From Sandaracinomonas limnophila (GTDB lineage: Bacteria > Bacteroidota > Bacteroidia > Cytophagales > Spirosomataceae), in the NCBI RefSeq assembly GCF_004005965.1, contig NZ_SACY01000003.1:124001-188000 (forward strand): a DNA stretch of 64,000 nucleotides, written 5' to 3'. Each line of letters begins with the position of its first letter. Position 1 is the first letter of the stretch. The notes below the pieces were generated by a model that was given only the letters and a program-made list of their open reading frames with translations, was not told where the DNA came from and did not search any database. Both the position numbers and the translations under genes were made by a program. This document shows positions 25,952 to 35,041 of the stretch, one piece after another.

Positions 25952-26361
25952 CAATTATACGTATGTAATAATCCCACAATCACAAAAAATAAGCCTGCTA
26001 GCGCAGCAAGGCTACCTACCCAACCTATGCCTAAAAAGGTTAATAATATGGCTAATACAAGAAGTGTTACTCCTATTTTCAAGTTTGGCTCCCAATTTGA
26101 GGGTCCCTTGCCCGATTTTCTTACCTCCTTCATTTCTGCCTTAACCTCCTTAACCATTGCCTTTATTTCTTTTTTTGATAAAGCTCGGGGTGGATTATTA
26201 ATCACTTCTTTTTTCACTTCAGCATCTTTTTGAGTGGACACTTCAGGCTCAACAGTAGCACCAACTAAGGCAGTTGGGGCATTATTTTCCTTTTCATTTT
26301 CTCCAGCAAATGCTACAAAATTTAGTAAAAAGAAACTCAAAAAAATGGTTAAAGCTTTCAT
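25951..26361 (-). CDS. Small envelope protein with signal peptide and C-terminal membrane helices
   Basis: A 136-residue protein I do not recognise by name. The ATG at 26361 (MKALTIFLSFFLLNFVAFA) gives a signal peptide; an upstream TTG lies inside clpX. A Pro/Lys/Glu-rich middle carries a basic helix (SKKEIKAMVKEVKAEMKEVRKS), and the end has two hydrophobic helices (LKIGVTLLVLAILLTFLGIGW, LAALAGLFFVIVGLL). It starts one base after the clpX stop, so it is coexpressed with the Clp protease genes. Confidence 0.8.
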   Translation of the reverse strand: MKALTIFLSFFLLNFVAFAGENEKENNAPTALVGATVEPEVSTQKDAEVKKEVINNPPRALSKKEIKAMVKEVKAEMKEVRKSGKGPSNWEPNLKIGVTLLVLAILLTFLGIGWVGSLAALAGLFFVIVGLLHTYN

Positions 26362-26362
26362 G

Positions 26363-27610
26363 TTAAGCAACGACTTTCATTTGATGGAAAACGGTTTTTT
26401 CAAATTTTTCTTTGGCATAAGCCAAATCCACCGTAAAGGCTTTTACATTTTCTTTCGATGGAATTTCAAACATCGCATCGGTCATGATGGCCTCCATAAT
26501 TGACCTCAATCCCCTTGCACCCAATTTATATTCCATGGCTTGTGCCACCATGTACTCCAATGCTTTTGGCTCAAATTTCAATTGTACTCCTTCCATCGTA
26601 AACAACTTTTCATATTGTTTAATCAATGCATTTTTCGGTTCCGTTAAAATCGACAAAAGTGCTTTTGCATCTAATGGATTCAAGTAGGTAATCACAGGCA
26701 ATCGACCTAAAAGCTCTGGTATCAATCCAAATGACTTCAAATCTTGCGCAGTTACGTACTTCATGATTTGATCCTTTTCAAAAGAATCATGGAACATATC
26801 ATCACCAGAGAAACCAATAGGACGAGAATTCAAACGCTTGGCAATGTGTCGGTCAATCCCATCAAACGCTCCCCCACAAATAAATAGTATATTCTCTGTA
26901 TTTACAGCAATCATCTTTTGGTCAGGATGCTTTCTACCACCTTGCGGCGGAACATTCACTATCGAACCTTCCAATAATTTCAATAAGGCTTGTTGAACTC
27001 CTTCCCCTGAAACATCACGCGTAATGGATGGATTATCAGACTTACGTGCAATTTTATCGATTTCATCAATGAAAACAATACCACATTCTGCCTTTTCAAC
27101 GTCATAATTTGCGGCTTGTAGCAAACGAGTTAAAATGGTTTCAACATCCTCTCCTACATACCCTGCTTCTGTAATTACAGTTGCATCAGCAATACAAAAA
27201 GGTACCTGCAAACGCTGTGCCAAAGTACGTGCCAAATAAGTTTTTCCAGTCCCCGTTTCTCCCACCATCAAAATATTAGACTTTTCGATCTTCACATCAT
27301 CTGCTTGCTGCGGTTGCATCAAACGCTTGTAATGATTGTAAACGGCAACTGAAAGGTGTTTTTTAGCCTCATCTTGTCCAATTACATATTGGTCTAAATG
27401 AACCTTCAAATCCTTAGGCTTTACTAAATCAAATTGGTATTTTTTACTACATTTTGAAGTATTGGCGGTTGGCAATTCTTCCTTGATAACCTCAAATCCT
27501 TGACTTATACAAGCATCACAAATATGTGCTTCAAACCCAGAAAGAAGCATATTTACTTCATTTTTAGGTCTTCCACAAAACGAACAATGAGGTTTTGAAT
27601 TTTTAGCCAT
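26363..27610 (-). CDS. clpX: ATP-dependent Clp protease ATPase subunit ClpX
   Basis: A 415-residue AAA+ unfoldase that feeds substrates to ClpP. The N-terminal zinc module has C9, C12, C31 and C34. Walker A is GETGTGKT, Walker [11 protein letters not shown], the pore loop follows AGYVGEDVE, and sensor 2 lies in LGARGLRSI. The length is typical. It lies 2 bases after clpP. Confidence 0.97.
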   Translation of the reverse strand: MAKNSKPHCSFCGRPKNEVNMLLSGFEAHICDACISQGFEVIKEELPTANTSKCSKKYQFDLVKPKDLKVHLDQYVIGQDEAKKHLSVAVYNHYKRLMQPQQADDVKIEKSNILMVGETGTGKTYLARTLAQRLQVPFCIADATVITEAGYVGEDVETILTRLLQAANYDVEKAECGIVFIDEIDKIARKSDNPSITRDVSGEGVQQALLKLLEGSIVNVPPQGGRKHPDQKMIAVNTENILFICGGAFDGIDRHIAKRLNSRPIGFSGDDMFHDSFEKDQIMKYVTAQDLKSFGLIPELLGRLPVITYLNPLDAKALLSILTEPKNALIKQYEKLFTMEGVQLKFEPKALEYMVAQAMEYKLGARGLRSIMEAIMTDAMFEIPSKENVKAFTVDLAYAKEKFEKTVFHQMKVVA

Positions 27611-27612
27611 TC

Positions 27613-28317
27613 CTATTGTCTTCTTAAAATTTCATCAATCAAACCATATTCCTTCGCCTCCTCTGCCTTCATCCAATAATCTCTATCAGAATCTTTCTCA
27701 ATCTCATCAAAGGTTTTTCCTGAATGTTTCGCTAAAATCTCATACAACTCTTTACGAATTTTCACGATTTCACGAGCTGTGATTTCAATATCTCTTGATT
27801 GTCCTTGCGCGCCACCTGAAGGTTGGTGAATCATTACTCTAGCATGTTCCAATGCAGCGCGCTTTCCTGCTGCACCGCCTGCTAAAATTACTGCTCCCAT
27901 TGAGGCTGCCAAAGATGTACAAACAGTGGCTACATCTGGACGGATATAATTCATTGTATCATAAATACCCAATCCGGCATACACTGAACCGCCCGGACTA
28001 TTGATATACATAACGATATCTTTTTTGGCGTCAGTTGACTCCATGAATAACAATTGAGCAACAATGATATTTGCCATGTAATCGTCAACTGGAACTCCCA
28101 TAAAAATGATTCTGTCCATGATCAAACGAGAAAAAACATCTATTTGAGCAAAACGCATCGGTCTTTCTTCAATGATGTATTGGGTCATGTCATTGATACC
28201 TGGAATAGGGCGATCACCCATTTGATTCATGTATTGATCAACTGCCAATCCATTCAATCCACGATGATGAACGGCATATTTACGAAACTCTTCTCCTGAT
28301 AACTCCTTCGGAAACAT
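27613..28317 (-). CDS. clpP: ATP-dependent Clp protease proteolytic subunit ClpP
   Basis: A 234-residue serine peptidase with the catalytic Ser in [11 protein letters not shown], the His in [12 protein letters not shown] and the Asp in DSDRDYWM. It is slightly longer at the N terminus than E. coli ClpP and may be processed. It heads the clpP-clpX transcript. A -7 box lies 21 bases upstream, and a terminator separates it from tig. Confidence 0.97.
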   Translation of the reverse strand: MFPKELSGEEFRKYAVHHRGLNGLAVDQYMNQMGDRPIPGINDMTQYIIEERPMRFAQIDVFSRLIMDRIIFMGVPVDDYMANIIVAQLLFMESTDAKKDIVMYINSPGGSVYAGLGIYDTMNYIRPDVATVCTSLAASMGAVILAGGAAGKRAALEHARVMIHQPSGGAQGQSRDIEITAREIVKIRKELYEILAKHSGKTFDEIEKDSDRDYWMKAEEAKEYGLIDEILRRQ

Positions 28318-28337
28318 ATTCTTTAATATTTAAGATT

Positions 28338-28345
28338 CAAATTTA
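28338..28345 (-). promoter_or_regulatory. Candidate -7 box of clpP
   Basis: On the minus strand TAAATTTG, an exact TAnnTTTG match, 21 bases before the clpP ATG. A TTTTTTG lies upstream, but with about 23 bases between, longer than the usual 19. Confidence 0.45.
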
Positions 28346-28407
28346 AGTATTTTTGAGTAAACCTCATTCAAAAAAGGTAAACATAAAACTGATTAACTAA
28401 GTTCATA

Positions 28408-28436
28408 AAAAAACCCCGCATTCACGGGGTTCTTTT
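28408..28436 (-). terminator. Rho-independent terminator after tig
   Basis: On the minus strand the stem AACCCCG/CGGGGTT (loop of about 6 nt, TGAATG) is followed by a run of T. It lies between the tig stop and the clpP promoter, so tig and clpPX are separate transcripts. Confidence 0.88.
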
Positions 28437-28455
28437 ATGAAATAATGTGACAAAA

Positions 28456-29796
28456 TTAAAGTGCCGCAGCCAATTCTTTAAATTTATCTACATCAATTTT
28501 GCTTACTTTGGATGGAACTTTTTCAACGATTACAGCAGAAACCTTATCGTTAAATGCCTGATTGTACAAATTCATGAAATTATCTGACTTTGATTTATCA
28601 GTTAAATAACCCATGGCAATTTTATCAACCATTTCTTCCATTCCTGGCTGGTCAGCTGGCAAATAACCACCAAACTGCGCACGAACCATATCTTTAGCTT
28701 TTTCAACTACCTCAGCATACTCAACTTTTACTTCATTTTGAGTAGCAATTTCGTTTTTGATTAAGTTCCAACGAATATCTTTTTTCACATTGTCGAAATC
28801 TTGATCAATTTGCTCTGGAGTATATTTTCCTTCGTTGATTTTGATCAACCAAGTTCTCAAGAATGCATCTGGTAAATCAATCTTCACTTGGTCGATTAAT
28901 GCTTTTTCAGCATCAATACGCAATAAATATTCAGCTTCACGCTTGTAATTATCTTGAATGATAGTTGTTACTTGGTCAATGAAAGACTTTTCATCAGAAG
29001 CCTTATCAGCACCTAATACTTTATCAAAAAATGCTTGGTTCATTTCAGCAGGTACTGAACGAGTAATGTCCTCTACAGCGTAAGAAACCTCACCTTTCAA
29101 TTCTCCAACTTCTTCCTCTTTTTTGCCTGTTGCTAAAGCTAAAGATTTTGCATCAACAAAAACTTTATCAATTGCAAAAACTAAGGTATCACCTTTTTTA
29201 GCACCTAAAAATATCTTTTTAGATTTCTCTTGAATAGCGTGCATTGGAATAGCAGATTTCTCAACCCACTCTCCTTGAGTAAACGTACCGAAAACTAAAT
29301 CACGATCTTCAACGGATTCTGGATGATTTTGCTCACCGAATTGCTTTTTAAGATTCTCTACCGTTTCATCGATTTCTTTTTTACCAGCTTTGATTTCATA
29401 GGAAGTAATGGATTTAATTTTATCCAACTCTACTTTAAAATCTCCGTGAAATCCTAAATCGTAATGAAAGGTAAATTCTGTATCTTTTTCCCAATCGATG
29501 TTTTCAGTTTCAGAAGTAGCAGGTAAAGGCTCACCCACTAATTTTAAATTATTTTCTTTGATGTAATCACCAACTGCATGTCCTAATAAATGATTGATTT
29601 CTTCAACCAATACAGAAGTTCCATACAATTTTTTAATTAAAGGCATTGGGGCATTTCCTGGACGGAAACCCTTTACATTCGCCTTGGAGCGGTACTCCTT
29701 AATTTTCTTTTCTACTTTTTCCTGATAATCAGGAGCGGAAACTACAACTGTCAAACGACCTTGTAAATCATCTGATTTGTTGAGAGAAATGTTCAT
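28456..29796 (-). CDS. tig: Trigger factor
   Basis: A 446-residue ribosome-associated chaperone. The ribosome-binding region contains GFRPGNAPMPLIKKLYG (the GFRxGxxP signature), followed by a diverged FKBP-like domain and a helical C-terminal arm. It holds nascent chains at the tunnel exit. Gene order tig-clpP-clpX is conserved among bacteria, but here a terminator follows tig. Confidence 0.94.
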   Translation of the reverse strand: MNISLNKSDDLQGRLTVVVSAPDYQEKVEKKIKEYRSKANVKGFRPGNAPMPLIKKLYGTSVLVEEINHLLGHAVGDYIKENNLKLVGEPLPATSETENIDWEKDTEFTFHYDLGFHGDFKVELDKIKSITSYEIKAGKKEIDETVENLKKQFGEQNHPESVEDRDLVFGTFTQGEWVEKSAIPMHAIQEKSKKIFLGAKKGDTLVFAIDKVFVDAKSLALATGKKEEEVGELKGEVSYAVEDITRSVPAEMNQAFFDKVLGADKASDEKSFIDQVTTIIQDNYKREAEYLLRIDAEKALIDQVKIDLPDAFLRTWLIKINEGKYTPEQIDQDFDNVKKDIRWNLIKNEIATQNEVKVEYAEVVEKAKDMVRAQFGGYLPADQPGMEEMVDKIAMGYLTDKSKSDNFMNLYNQAFNDKVSAVIVEKVPSKVSKIDVDKFKELAAAL

Positions 29797-29816
29797 ACAA
29801 ATTGTTTTTATGCATT

Positions 29817-29852
29817 AAAAAAAAAGCCCCCAAACCTATTGGTAAGAGGGCT
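29817..29852 (-). terminator. Terminator after tRNA-Leu
   Basis: On the minus strand the hairpin GCCCTC...GGGGGC (internal mismatch, loop AATA) is followed by nine T. It lies just after the CCA end of the tRNA and just before tig. Confidence 0.8.
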
Positions 29853-29861
29853 TGCCGTTGG

Positions 29862-29946
29862 TGGTACGGGCGGAGGGACTCGAACCCCCATGCCTCGCGG
29901 CGCCAGATCCTAAGTCTGGTATGTCTACCAATTCCACCACGCCCGC
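29862..29946 (-). tRNA. tRNA-Leu (anticodon TAG)
   Basis: An 85-base tRNA with encoded CCA. The acceptor stem is GCGGGCG paired with CGCCCGT, the D-loop region is TGGTAGACA, and the anticodon arm CCAGA-CTTAGGA-TCTGG gives TAG. A long variable arm marks a class II tRNA, and the T-arm contains GGTTCGAGTCC. It reads CUN leucine codons. Confidence 0.97.
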
Positions 29947-29960
29947 GTTTAATTGGACTG

Positions 29961-29991
29961 CAAAGGTATAAATCTATTTTTATATTTCAAA
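29961..29991 (-). promoter_or_regulatory. Consensus promoter of tRNA-Leu
   Basis: On the minus strand TTTG (29988-29991), 19 bases, then TACCTTTG (29961-29968). This is a perfect match to TTTG-N19-TAnnTTTG, about 15 bases before the mature tRNA end. It is the best promoter in the window and calibrates the others. Confidence 0.85.
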
Positions 29992-30034
29992 AAATTGTTT
30001 GCAAATTTGGGGATTATTCAAAAGCCTATTTAAA

Positions 30035-30133
30035 ATGGAAAGAAACTGGAAATCATTGTATCGAGTACTCATTGCATTTTTAGTATCCATCATCCTAATT
30101 TTCATTCTTTTAACTAAAATTTATCAAGGATGA
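30035..30133 (+). CDS. 32-residue single-helix membrane protein coupled to the symporter
   Basis: A short ORF that starts MERNWKSLYRVLIAFLVSII and has one hydrophobic helix (about residues 10-27) with a short polar tail. Its TGA overlaps the ATG of the sodium symporter (ATGA), the classic sign of translational coupling. Tiny one-helix ORFs of this kind precede sodium:solute symporter genes in other Bacteroidota. It may be an accessory subunit or a leader that sets symporter translation. No homology search was possible. Confidence 0.6.
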   Translation: MERNWKSLYRVLIAFLVSIILIFILLTKIYQG

Positions 30134-31806
30134 AAACGCTCGACTGGATTATTCTTTTTCTAACCATTGGAGGTATTGTTGCCTATGGGGCTTGGAAGGG
30201 CCGCCAAACAAAACATTCCTTACAAGGGTTTCTATTAGCCGACCGAGAGTTACCCTGGTACCACATCCTTTTTTCTGTGATGGCTACACAAGCGTCAGCT
30301 ATTACTTTTCTATCTGCACCTGGACAAGCCTACACGGATGGTATGCGTTTTGTTCAATTTTACTTGGGACTACCTCTGGCAATGATTGTTTTGTCCACAA
30401 CTTTTATTCCAAATTTTTTTCAATACAAAGTTTACACGGCCTACCAAATCTTAGAAGAGCGATTTGATGCCAAAACAAGAATTCTAACCAGTATTTTATT
30501 TTTAATTCCAAGAGCCCTTTCCACCGGAGTAACCATTGCAGCGCCTTCAATAATTTTATCCTCATTGTTAGGTTGGGATTTAAGCACTACCAATATAATT
30601 ACGGCTCTTGTTGTTACTGCATATTGTGTTTTAGGAGGTTCTAAAGCTATTTCTTATACTCAGATGCTTCAAATGTCTGTAGTATTATTAGGTATGATTT
30701 TGGCTGCGGTTTTCATCATTTACCAATTACCAGAAGAAGTTGGGCTCAATGAATCCCTTCATTTGGCTGGGAAAATGGGAAAAATGAATTTAATTGATTG
30801 GAAATTTGATTTAAATAATCGGTACAACATTTGGTCGGGTATCATTGGTGGCTTTTTCCTGCAATTATCTTACTTTGGAACGGATCAAAGTCAGGTTGGC
30901 AGATACCTAACTGCCAAAAACACTTCTGAAAGTAAATTGGGATTGTTGATGAATGGATTTATCAAAATTCCGATGCAATTTTTTATTCTATTAGTTGGAT
31001 TACTCGTTTTCACTTTTTATCAATTCAACGAACCTCCCCTATTTTTCAACCAAAATTTGGAAAAAACTTGGAAGGAAATCCCAGCAGCTCAAGAATTAAT
31101 TGTAGAAAAAAAACAGCTATTTACAGAAAAGAAAAATTTAGAATTAGCCTTAGTAAAAAACTACCAAACAACCGGTAATCTCCCACAAGAACAAAGTCAA
31201 AAATTAGCTGAATTATACGGAAAGGAAAAGAAAATCAAGGAAAATGCGATTGAAATTATTAAAAACAAATATCCCGAAAAAGACACTCAAGACAGCAATT
31301 ATATTTTTTTAACATTCATTATAAATCATTTACCCATAGGAATTGTTGGGTTTCTTATTGCAATGATATTATTATCTTCAATGGGTTCCATGGCTTCTGC
31401 ATTTGGTTCATTAACCTCAACCACTATGGTCGATATTTATCAACGTTTTTGGGTAACCAATAAAGGCAATCAACATTATTGGTGGGCAAGTAAGTGGATG
31501 ACTATAATTTGGGGCCTATTTTGTCTGGTTGTAGCACAATATGCAAACAATATGGGCTCTCTCATTGAGGTAGTCAATATTTTGGGCTCTTGGTTTTATG
31601 GTACCATTTTGGGTGTATTTTTATGTGCCTTTTATTTACCCAAAACCAATGGAAATTCTGTTTTTTATGCAGCAATACTAGCTGAGGCAGCAGTCATTTA
31701 TCTATGGAAGATAGATGCAATGGCCTTTTTATGGTTAAATGTGGTGGGATGTTTGTTGGTATTGTTATTGGCAACTGTTTTCTCCAAAATCACCGAACAA
31801 CTTTAA
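30130..31806 (+). CDS. Sodium:solute symporter (SSS family)
   Basis: A 558-residue permease with about 13 membrane helices. Early helices carry FLLADRELPWYHILFSVMATQASAITFLSAPGQAY, matching the SSS sodium-site region, and GGFFLQLSYFGTDQSQVGRYL is the family signature around helix 7. A charged cytosolic insert of about 70 residues lies at 315-385 (KKQLFTEKKNLELALVKNYQ and on), predicted coiled. The substrate may be a sugar, sialic acid or another organic solute. Its 3' end overlaps the convergent cyclophilin gene by 17 bases. Confidence 0.92.
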   Translation: MKTLDWIILFLTIGGIVAYGAWKGRQTKHSLQGFLLADRELPWYHILFSVMATQASAITFLSAPGQAYTDGMRFVQFYLGLPLAMIVLSTTFIPNFFQYKVYTAYQILEERFDAKTRILTSILFLIPRALSTGVTIAAPSIILSSLLGWDLSTTNIITALVVTAYCVLGGSKAISYTQMLQMSVVLLGMILAAVFIIYQLPEEVGLNESLHLAGKMGKMNLIDWKFDLNNRYNIWSGIIGGFFLQLSYFGTDQSQVGRYLTAKNTSESKLGLLMNGFIKIPMQFFILLVGLLVFTFYQFNEPPLFFNQNLEKTWKEIPAAQELIVEKKQLFTEKKNLELALVKNYQTTGNLPQEQSQKLAELYGKEKKIKENAIEIIKNKYPEKDTQDSNYIFLTFIINHLPIGIVGFLIAMILLSSMGSMASAFGSLTSTTMVDIYQRFWVTNKGNQHYWWASKWMTIIWGLFCLVVAQYANNMGSLIEVVNILGSWFYGTILGVFLCAFYLPKTNGNSVFYAAILAEAAVIYLWKIDAMAFLWLNVVGCLLVLLLATVFSKITEQL

Positions 31807-32368
31807 TAGAAAACTTCACAGGAACAACAGGTTTTTCAAAGAATGATCTTTGTTTTTTCATAGAATCCAAAACTGAAATTCCTGAAATCACCTTACCAAA
31901 AACCACATAATTATTGTAATATCGTTTAGCTTCTTCAGTATCTGTAACTATAAAGAATTCAGTTGAAGAGGAAGCCTTTTCAGGGTTCCCTTCATCGTAT
32001 CTAGCCATGGCAATCGTTCCGCGAACAGGCCTTAATTCATCCACATATTCTGCTGGCACAAGGTAATCCAAGCGATCCTTGTATTCTCCTCCCCCTTGCA
32101 TACCTGAATCATAAATATTTCTATAAAAGTATCTATCCTTGAAGTAGCCAAGTTTGACAAGTCTGATAAAGTTTGTTGTTGTCAGTGGTGTTTTATTAGA
32201 TAATTCAATTTGAAAATTTCCTAATCGAGTTTCAAACTCAACCATACGTTCCGGATAATTTTTTGATTCTTTTATTAAAAATTCTTTAACTCGCAATGGG
32301 TCGATGTTCCAATTTTCTTGACAAGAAACCAAGAATAAACCAAGAAACAAACAGCTAAGTTTATACAT
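31790..32368 (-). CDS. Cyclophilin-type peptidyl-prolyl isomerase, lipoprotein
   Basis: A 192-residue lipoprotein with lipobox FLVSC (C16). The cyclophilin domain shows FYRNIYDSGMQGGG, RGTIAMAR, SSTEFFIVTD and YVVFGKVISGISVLD. The usual active-site RVI.GFM reads RNIYDSGMQ, so it is somewhat diverged, but the fold is clear. It acts on periplasmic or outer-membrane proteins as a folding helper. Confidence 0.9.
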   Translation of the reverse strand: MYKLSCLFLGLFLVSCQENWNIDPLRVKEFLIKESKNYPERMVEFETRLGNFQIELSNKTPLTTTNFIRLVKLGYFKDRYFYRNIYDSGMQGGGEYKDRLDYLVPAEYVDELRPVRGTIAMARYDEGNPEKASSSTEFFIVTDTEEAKRYYNNYVVFGKVISGISVLDSMKKQRSFFEKPVVPVKFSIKVVR

Positions 32369-32394
32369 AAAAAAAGGGGCGAAAATCCGCCCCT
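32369..32394 (-). terminator. Terminator after the sugar MFS gene
   Basis: On the minus strand AGGGGCG-GATTTT-CGCCCCT is followed by about seven T. It lies between the end of the MFS gene and the start of the cyclophilin gene, so the two are separate transcripts. Confidence 0.87.
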
Positions 32395-32416
32395 AATTTA
32401 CTATAATTAAATCATA

Positions 32417-33619
32417 TTATGCAGCTTTTCTTCTTGTAAAGTAAAGCACAGCAAATACAACAATTAAAATACCAGGGAAAAGCATCATGTTGCTTAGCGT
32501 AGCTTGTCCTGCAGCTAAATCTGCAGCATCTCCAGCTAAACCAGCAGCTAATTGGGTAGCTTTATGACCATCAATCCAGCCACCAATGATCGGTTGGAAG
32601 ATTGAAGAAGAGAACATACCTAATCCACCCATAATTGAAAGTCCTAATGCACCAGTTTCAGGCATATTTTCTGCTACAAAACCTAACATATTTGGCCAGA
32701 AGAAACAAATTCCCAAACCATAAATAAATGCAGCAAAATATAAAGTTGATCCAGACATGCTACTCATTAAATACAAACCAATAAAGGCAAATATTGCAGA
32801 GAATAATAAAACACCTACTGTATTAATTTTAGCAATAATTGGACCAGCGAAATAACGACCCACTGCCATTAAACCTGTAACTAAAGCCAAAACTAACATT
32901 GGACTAGCACCTGCTTTAGATAAAATTGGGCCTACCCAGTTTTGAGGGCCAAATTCTGAGATTGCTGTCAATGCCATACAAGCCAACATAAACAAATACA
33001 ATGGATTCAACATGGCTTTAAAGTTTGCTGCAACATTTGTGTCACCAGCTTTAGGCTTAGGAAATGTTTGACCAGCAAATAAAACTGCATATAAAACAGT
33101 TGGTAAAATAATTACCCAAACTTGAGACTGCCAAGACATTCCTGCATCAGTCATAAATTTAGAAATCAAAGAACCAACAACGATTCCACCTGGGAACCAC
33201 ATGTGAAAACGATTCAATTTAGTATTCATTTCGTTTCCTGAGTATGAATCCGCAATCATCGGATTACATGCCGCCTCAGTACAACCATTACCGATTCCGA
33301 TCAATAAGGTAGAAATCAACAAAGTATTGTAATCAACTGCGTAAATAGTCATTAAAATACCTACAGCATGCGCTACTAACGCAATTTGCATAATCAATTT
33401 AGGACCGATAGAAGTGTAAAAAATACCCCCTAAAACCATTGCAATAGGGAATCCTAAAAACCACATGGAATTAATGGTACCTAATTCCACATTATTTAAA
33501 CCTAGTTCAGAACCTAATTGTCCTAAAATACCTGCTCTAATACTAAATGAAAAGGCAGTCGTGATAAGCGCAAAGCAACTCGCGAGAAATAAACGGTTGG
33601 CATTAACAGATTGACTCAT
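32417..33619 (-). CDS. Sugar MFS permease
   Basis: A 400-residue permease with 12 membrane helices, of the group close to the FHS (fucose/glucose) family: GTINSMWFLGFPIAMVLGG, GIGNGCTEAACNPMIADSYSG, FHMWFPGGIVVGSL. In Cytophagales this family sits beside Gfo/Idh/MocA and isomerase genes, as here in divergent orientation. It probably brings the substrate of that pathway across the inner membrane. Confidence 0.88.
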   Translation of the reverse strand: MSQSVNANRLFLASCFALITTAFSFSIRAGILGQLGSELGLNNVELGTINSMWFLGFPIAMVLGGIFYTSIGPKLIMQIALVAHAVGILMTIYAVDYNTLLISTLLIGIGNGCTEAACNPMIADSYSGNEMNTKLNRFHMWFPGGIVVGSLISKFMTDAGMSWQSQVWVIILPTVLYAVLFAGQTFPKPKAGDTNVAANFKAMLNPLYLFMLACMALTAISEFGPQNWVGPILSKAGASPMLVLALVTGLMAVGRYFAGPIIAKINTVGVLLFSAIFAFIGLYLMSSMSGSTLYFAAFIYGLGICFFWPNMLGFVAENMPETGALGLSIMGGLGMFSSSIFQPIIGGWIDGHKATQLAAGLAGDAADLAAGQATLSNMMLFPGILIVVFAVLYFTRRKAA

Positions 33620-33669
33620 AAGATGTTATTTTGTTTAAAAGGTTTAGAATGATACTTACTCTTGAAAAA

Positions 33670-33681
33670 TTACAATTGTAA
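33670..33681. promoter_or_regulatory. Perfect 12-bp palindrome TTACAATTGTAA, candidate operator
   Basis: A perfect palindrome inside the 215-base divergent region between the MFS permease and the Gfo/Idh genes, about 50 bases upstream of the MFS start. No transcription factor gene is adjacent. It may bind a LacI- or GntR-type regulator encoded elsewhere. In so AT-rich a spacer a chance palindrome is possible. The rest of the spacer holds A/T runs and the -7 box at 33803. Confidence 0.35.
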
Positions 33682-33802
33682 ATTGAAAAAATCTAAACAA
33701 AAAAACAAAAATATTTTTAATTAATGACACTTTTTAGACATTTTTTTAAAAATTTCTCAAAAATCTGTGGTAAAAAGTATTCGAAAAAACGAAATTTAAG
33801 GC

Positions 33803-33810
33803 TATTTTTG
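33803..33810 (+). promoter_or_regulatory. Candidate -7 box for the Gfo/Idh operon
   Basis: TATTTTTG matches TAnnTTTG and lies 24 bases before the ATG at 33835. No TTTG is seen 19 bases upstream. The same octamer occurs on the other strand at 33706-33713, facing the MFS gene. Confidence 0.4.
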
Positions 33811-33834
33811 TAATTATCTAAATCGCAAAAAACT

Positions 33835-35031
33835 ATGATACAAGGTGGAGGCGGAACTCTTGCCAAGAGTCGCCAAAGTAGAAAAATAAAAATGGGAATG
33901 ATTGGTGGAAGTTTAGAAGCCTTCATTGGTGCAGTTCACAGAAGAGGTTCTCAATTAGATGGAGAAATTGAATTAGTTTGTGGGGCATTCAGCTCTAATC
34001 CAGAAAAATCAAAAGCAACAGGCGAGGCATTATATTTAAATCCTTCACGGGTTTACGGCTCTTATGAGGAGATGATTTTGAAGGAAAAAGAATTACCGGA
34101 AGGCGAGCGAATGGACTTTGTTTCCATTGTAACTCCAAATCACGTCCACTTCCCTGCTGCAAAAATGGCTTTAGAGAATGGCTTTCATGTAGTTTGCGAC
34201 AAGCCTGCCACCTTAAACCTTGCAGAAGCAAAAGAATTAAAAACAATCATTGACAAAAGTGGTTTGATTTTTGCACTAACCCACAACTATACGGGCTATC
34301 CAATGGTGAAGGAGGCAAAAGCAATGGTAGATGCAGGAGATTTAGGCGAAATCAGAAAAATAATTGTTGAATATCCACAAGGATGGTTAATTGACCTAGT
34401 TGAGGCAACTGGACAAAAACAAGCCGATTGGAGAACTGACCCTGCCCGATGTGGAGCAGCTGGCGCAATTGGTGACATCGGAACGCACGCAGAAAATTTA
34501 GTAGAATACATTACAGGTTTACATATCACAGAACTTTGTGCTGATTTAACCATCTTTGTAGATGGCAGAAAATTAGATGACGATGGAAATATTCTCTTGC
34601 ATTACAACAACGGCGCAAAAGGTTTATTACATTGTTCCCAAATCTGTAACGGAGAAGAAAACGATTTAAATGTTCGTATATACGGCACAAAAGCAGGTAT
34701 TTCTTGGAAACAAATGGATCCGAATACATTAATTGTTAGAACACGAGATGATGGTGCGAGAATCGTTCGAACGAATGTGGGTAAATTATCAGCGAATGCA
34801 ATGGCACATACTCGTCAGCCTGCAGGACACCCTGAAGGTTACGTTGAAACATTTGCCAATATTTATCGTAATTTCAGCATGGCTTTAAGAGCTAGATGGG
34901 AAGGTAAAGAAGCTGATCCGATTTATGATTTTCCAGGAATTGAAGAAGGTATTCGTGGAATGGCATTCATTGAAAATGTGGTTAGGTCAGCAAATGATCA
35001 TCAAAATAAGTGGACAAAATTTGAAATTTAA
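33835..35031 (+). CDS. Gfo/Idh/MocA family oxidoreductase
   Basis: A 398-residue NAD(P)-dependent sugar or inositol dehydrogenase. The Rossmann domain begins KIKMGMIGGSLEAFIGAVHR. The family's catalytic EKP appears as CDKPATLN, a D-for-E variant, and GAIGDIGTHAENLVEYITG supplies the second active-site region (D and H). Normal length. It is followed by a second paralogue and an isomerase, which suggests stepwise oxidation and isomerisation of one sugar. Confidence 0.92.
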   Translation: MIQGGGGTLAKSRQSRKIKMGMIGGSLEAFIGAVHRRGSQLDGEIELVCGAFSSNPEKSKATGEALYLNPSRVYGSYEEMILKEKELPEGERMDFVSIVTPNHVHFPAAKMALENGFHVVCDKPATLNLAEAKELKTIIDKSGLIFALTHNYTGYPMVKEAKAMVDAGDLGEIRKIIVEYPQGWLIDLVEATGQKQADWRTDPARCGAAGAIGDIGTHAENLVEYITGLHITELCADLTIFVDGRKLDDDGNILLHYNNGAKGLLHCSQICNGEENDLNVRIYGTKAGISWKQMDPNTLIVRTRDDGARIVRTNVGKLSANAMAHTRQPAGHPEGYVETFANIYRNFSMALRARWEGKEADPIYDFPGIEEGIRGMAFIENVVRSANDHQNKWTKFEI

Positions 35032-35041
35032 TTATAATAAT

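Noticed and set aside
29802-30083. 93-codon ORF across the tRNA-Leu region (contains RRDSNPHASRR)
   Set aside because: It is the antisense reading of tRNA-Leu and its terminator, a well-known spurious ORF type.
34925-35041. Upstream extension of the second Gfo/Idh gene
   Set aside because: The extension reads the end of the previous gene in another frame; MSKIKVGIVGTG at 35042 is the family start.
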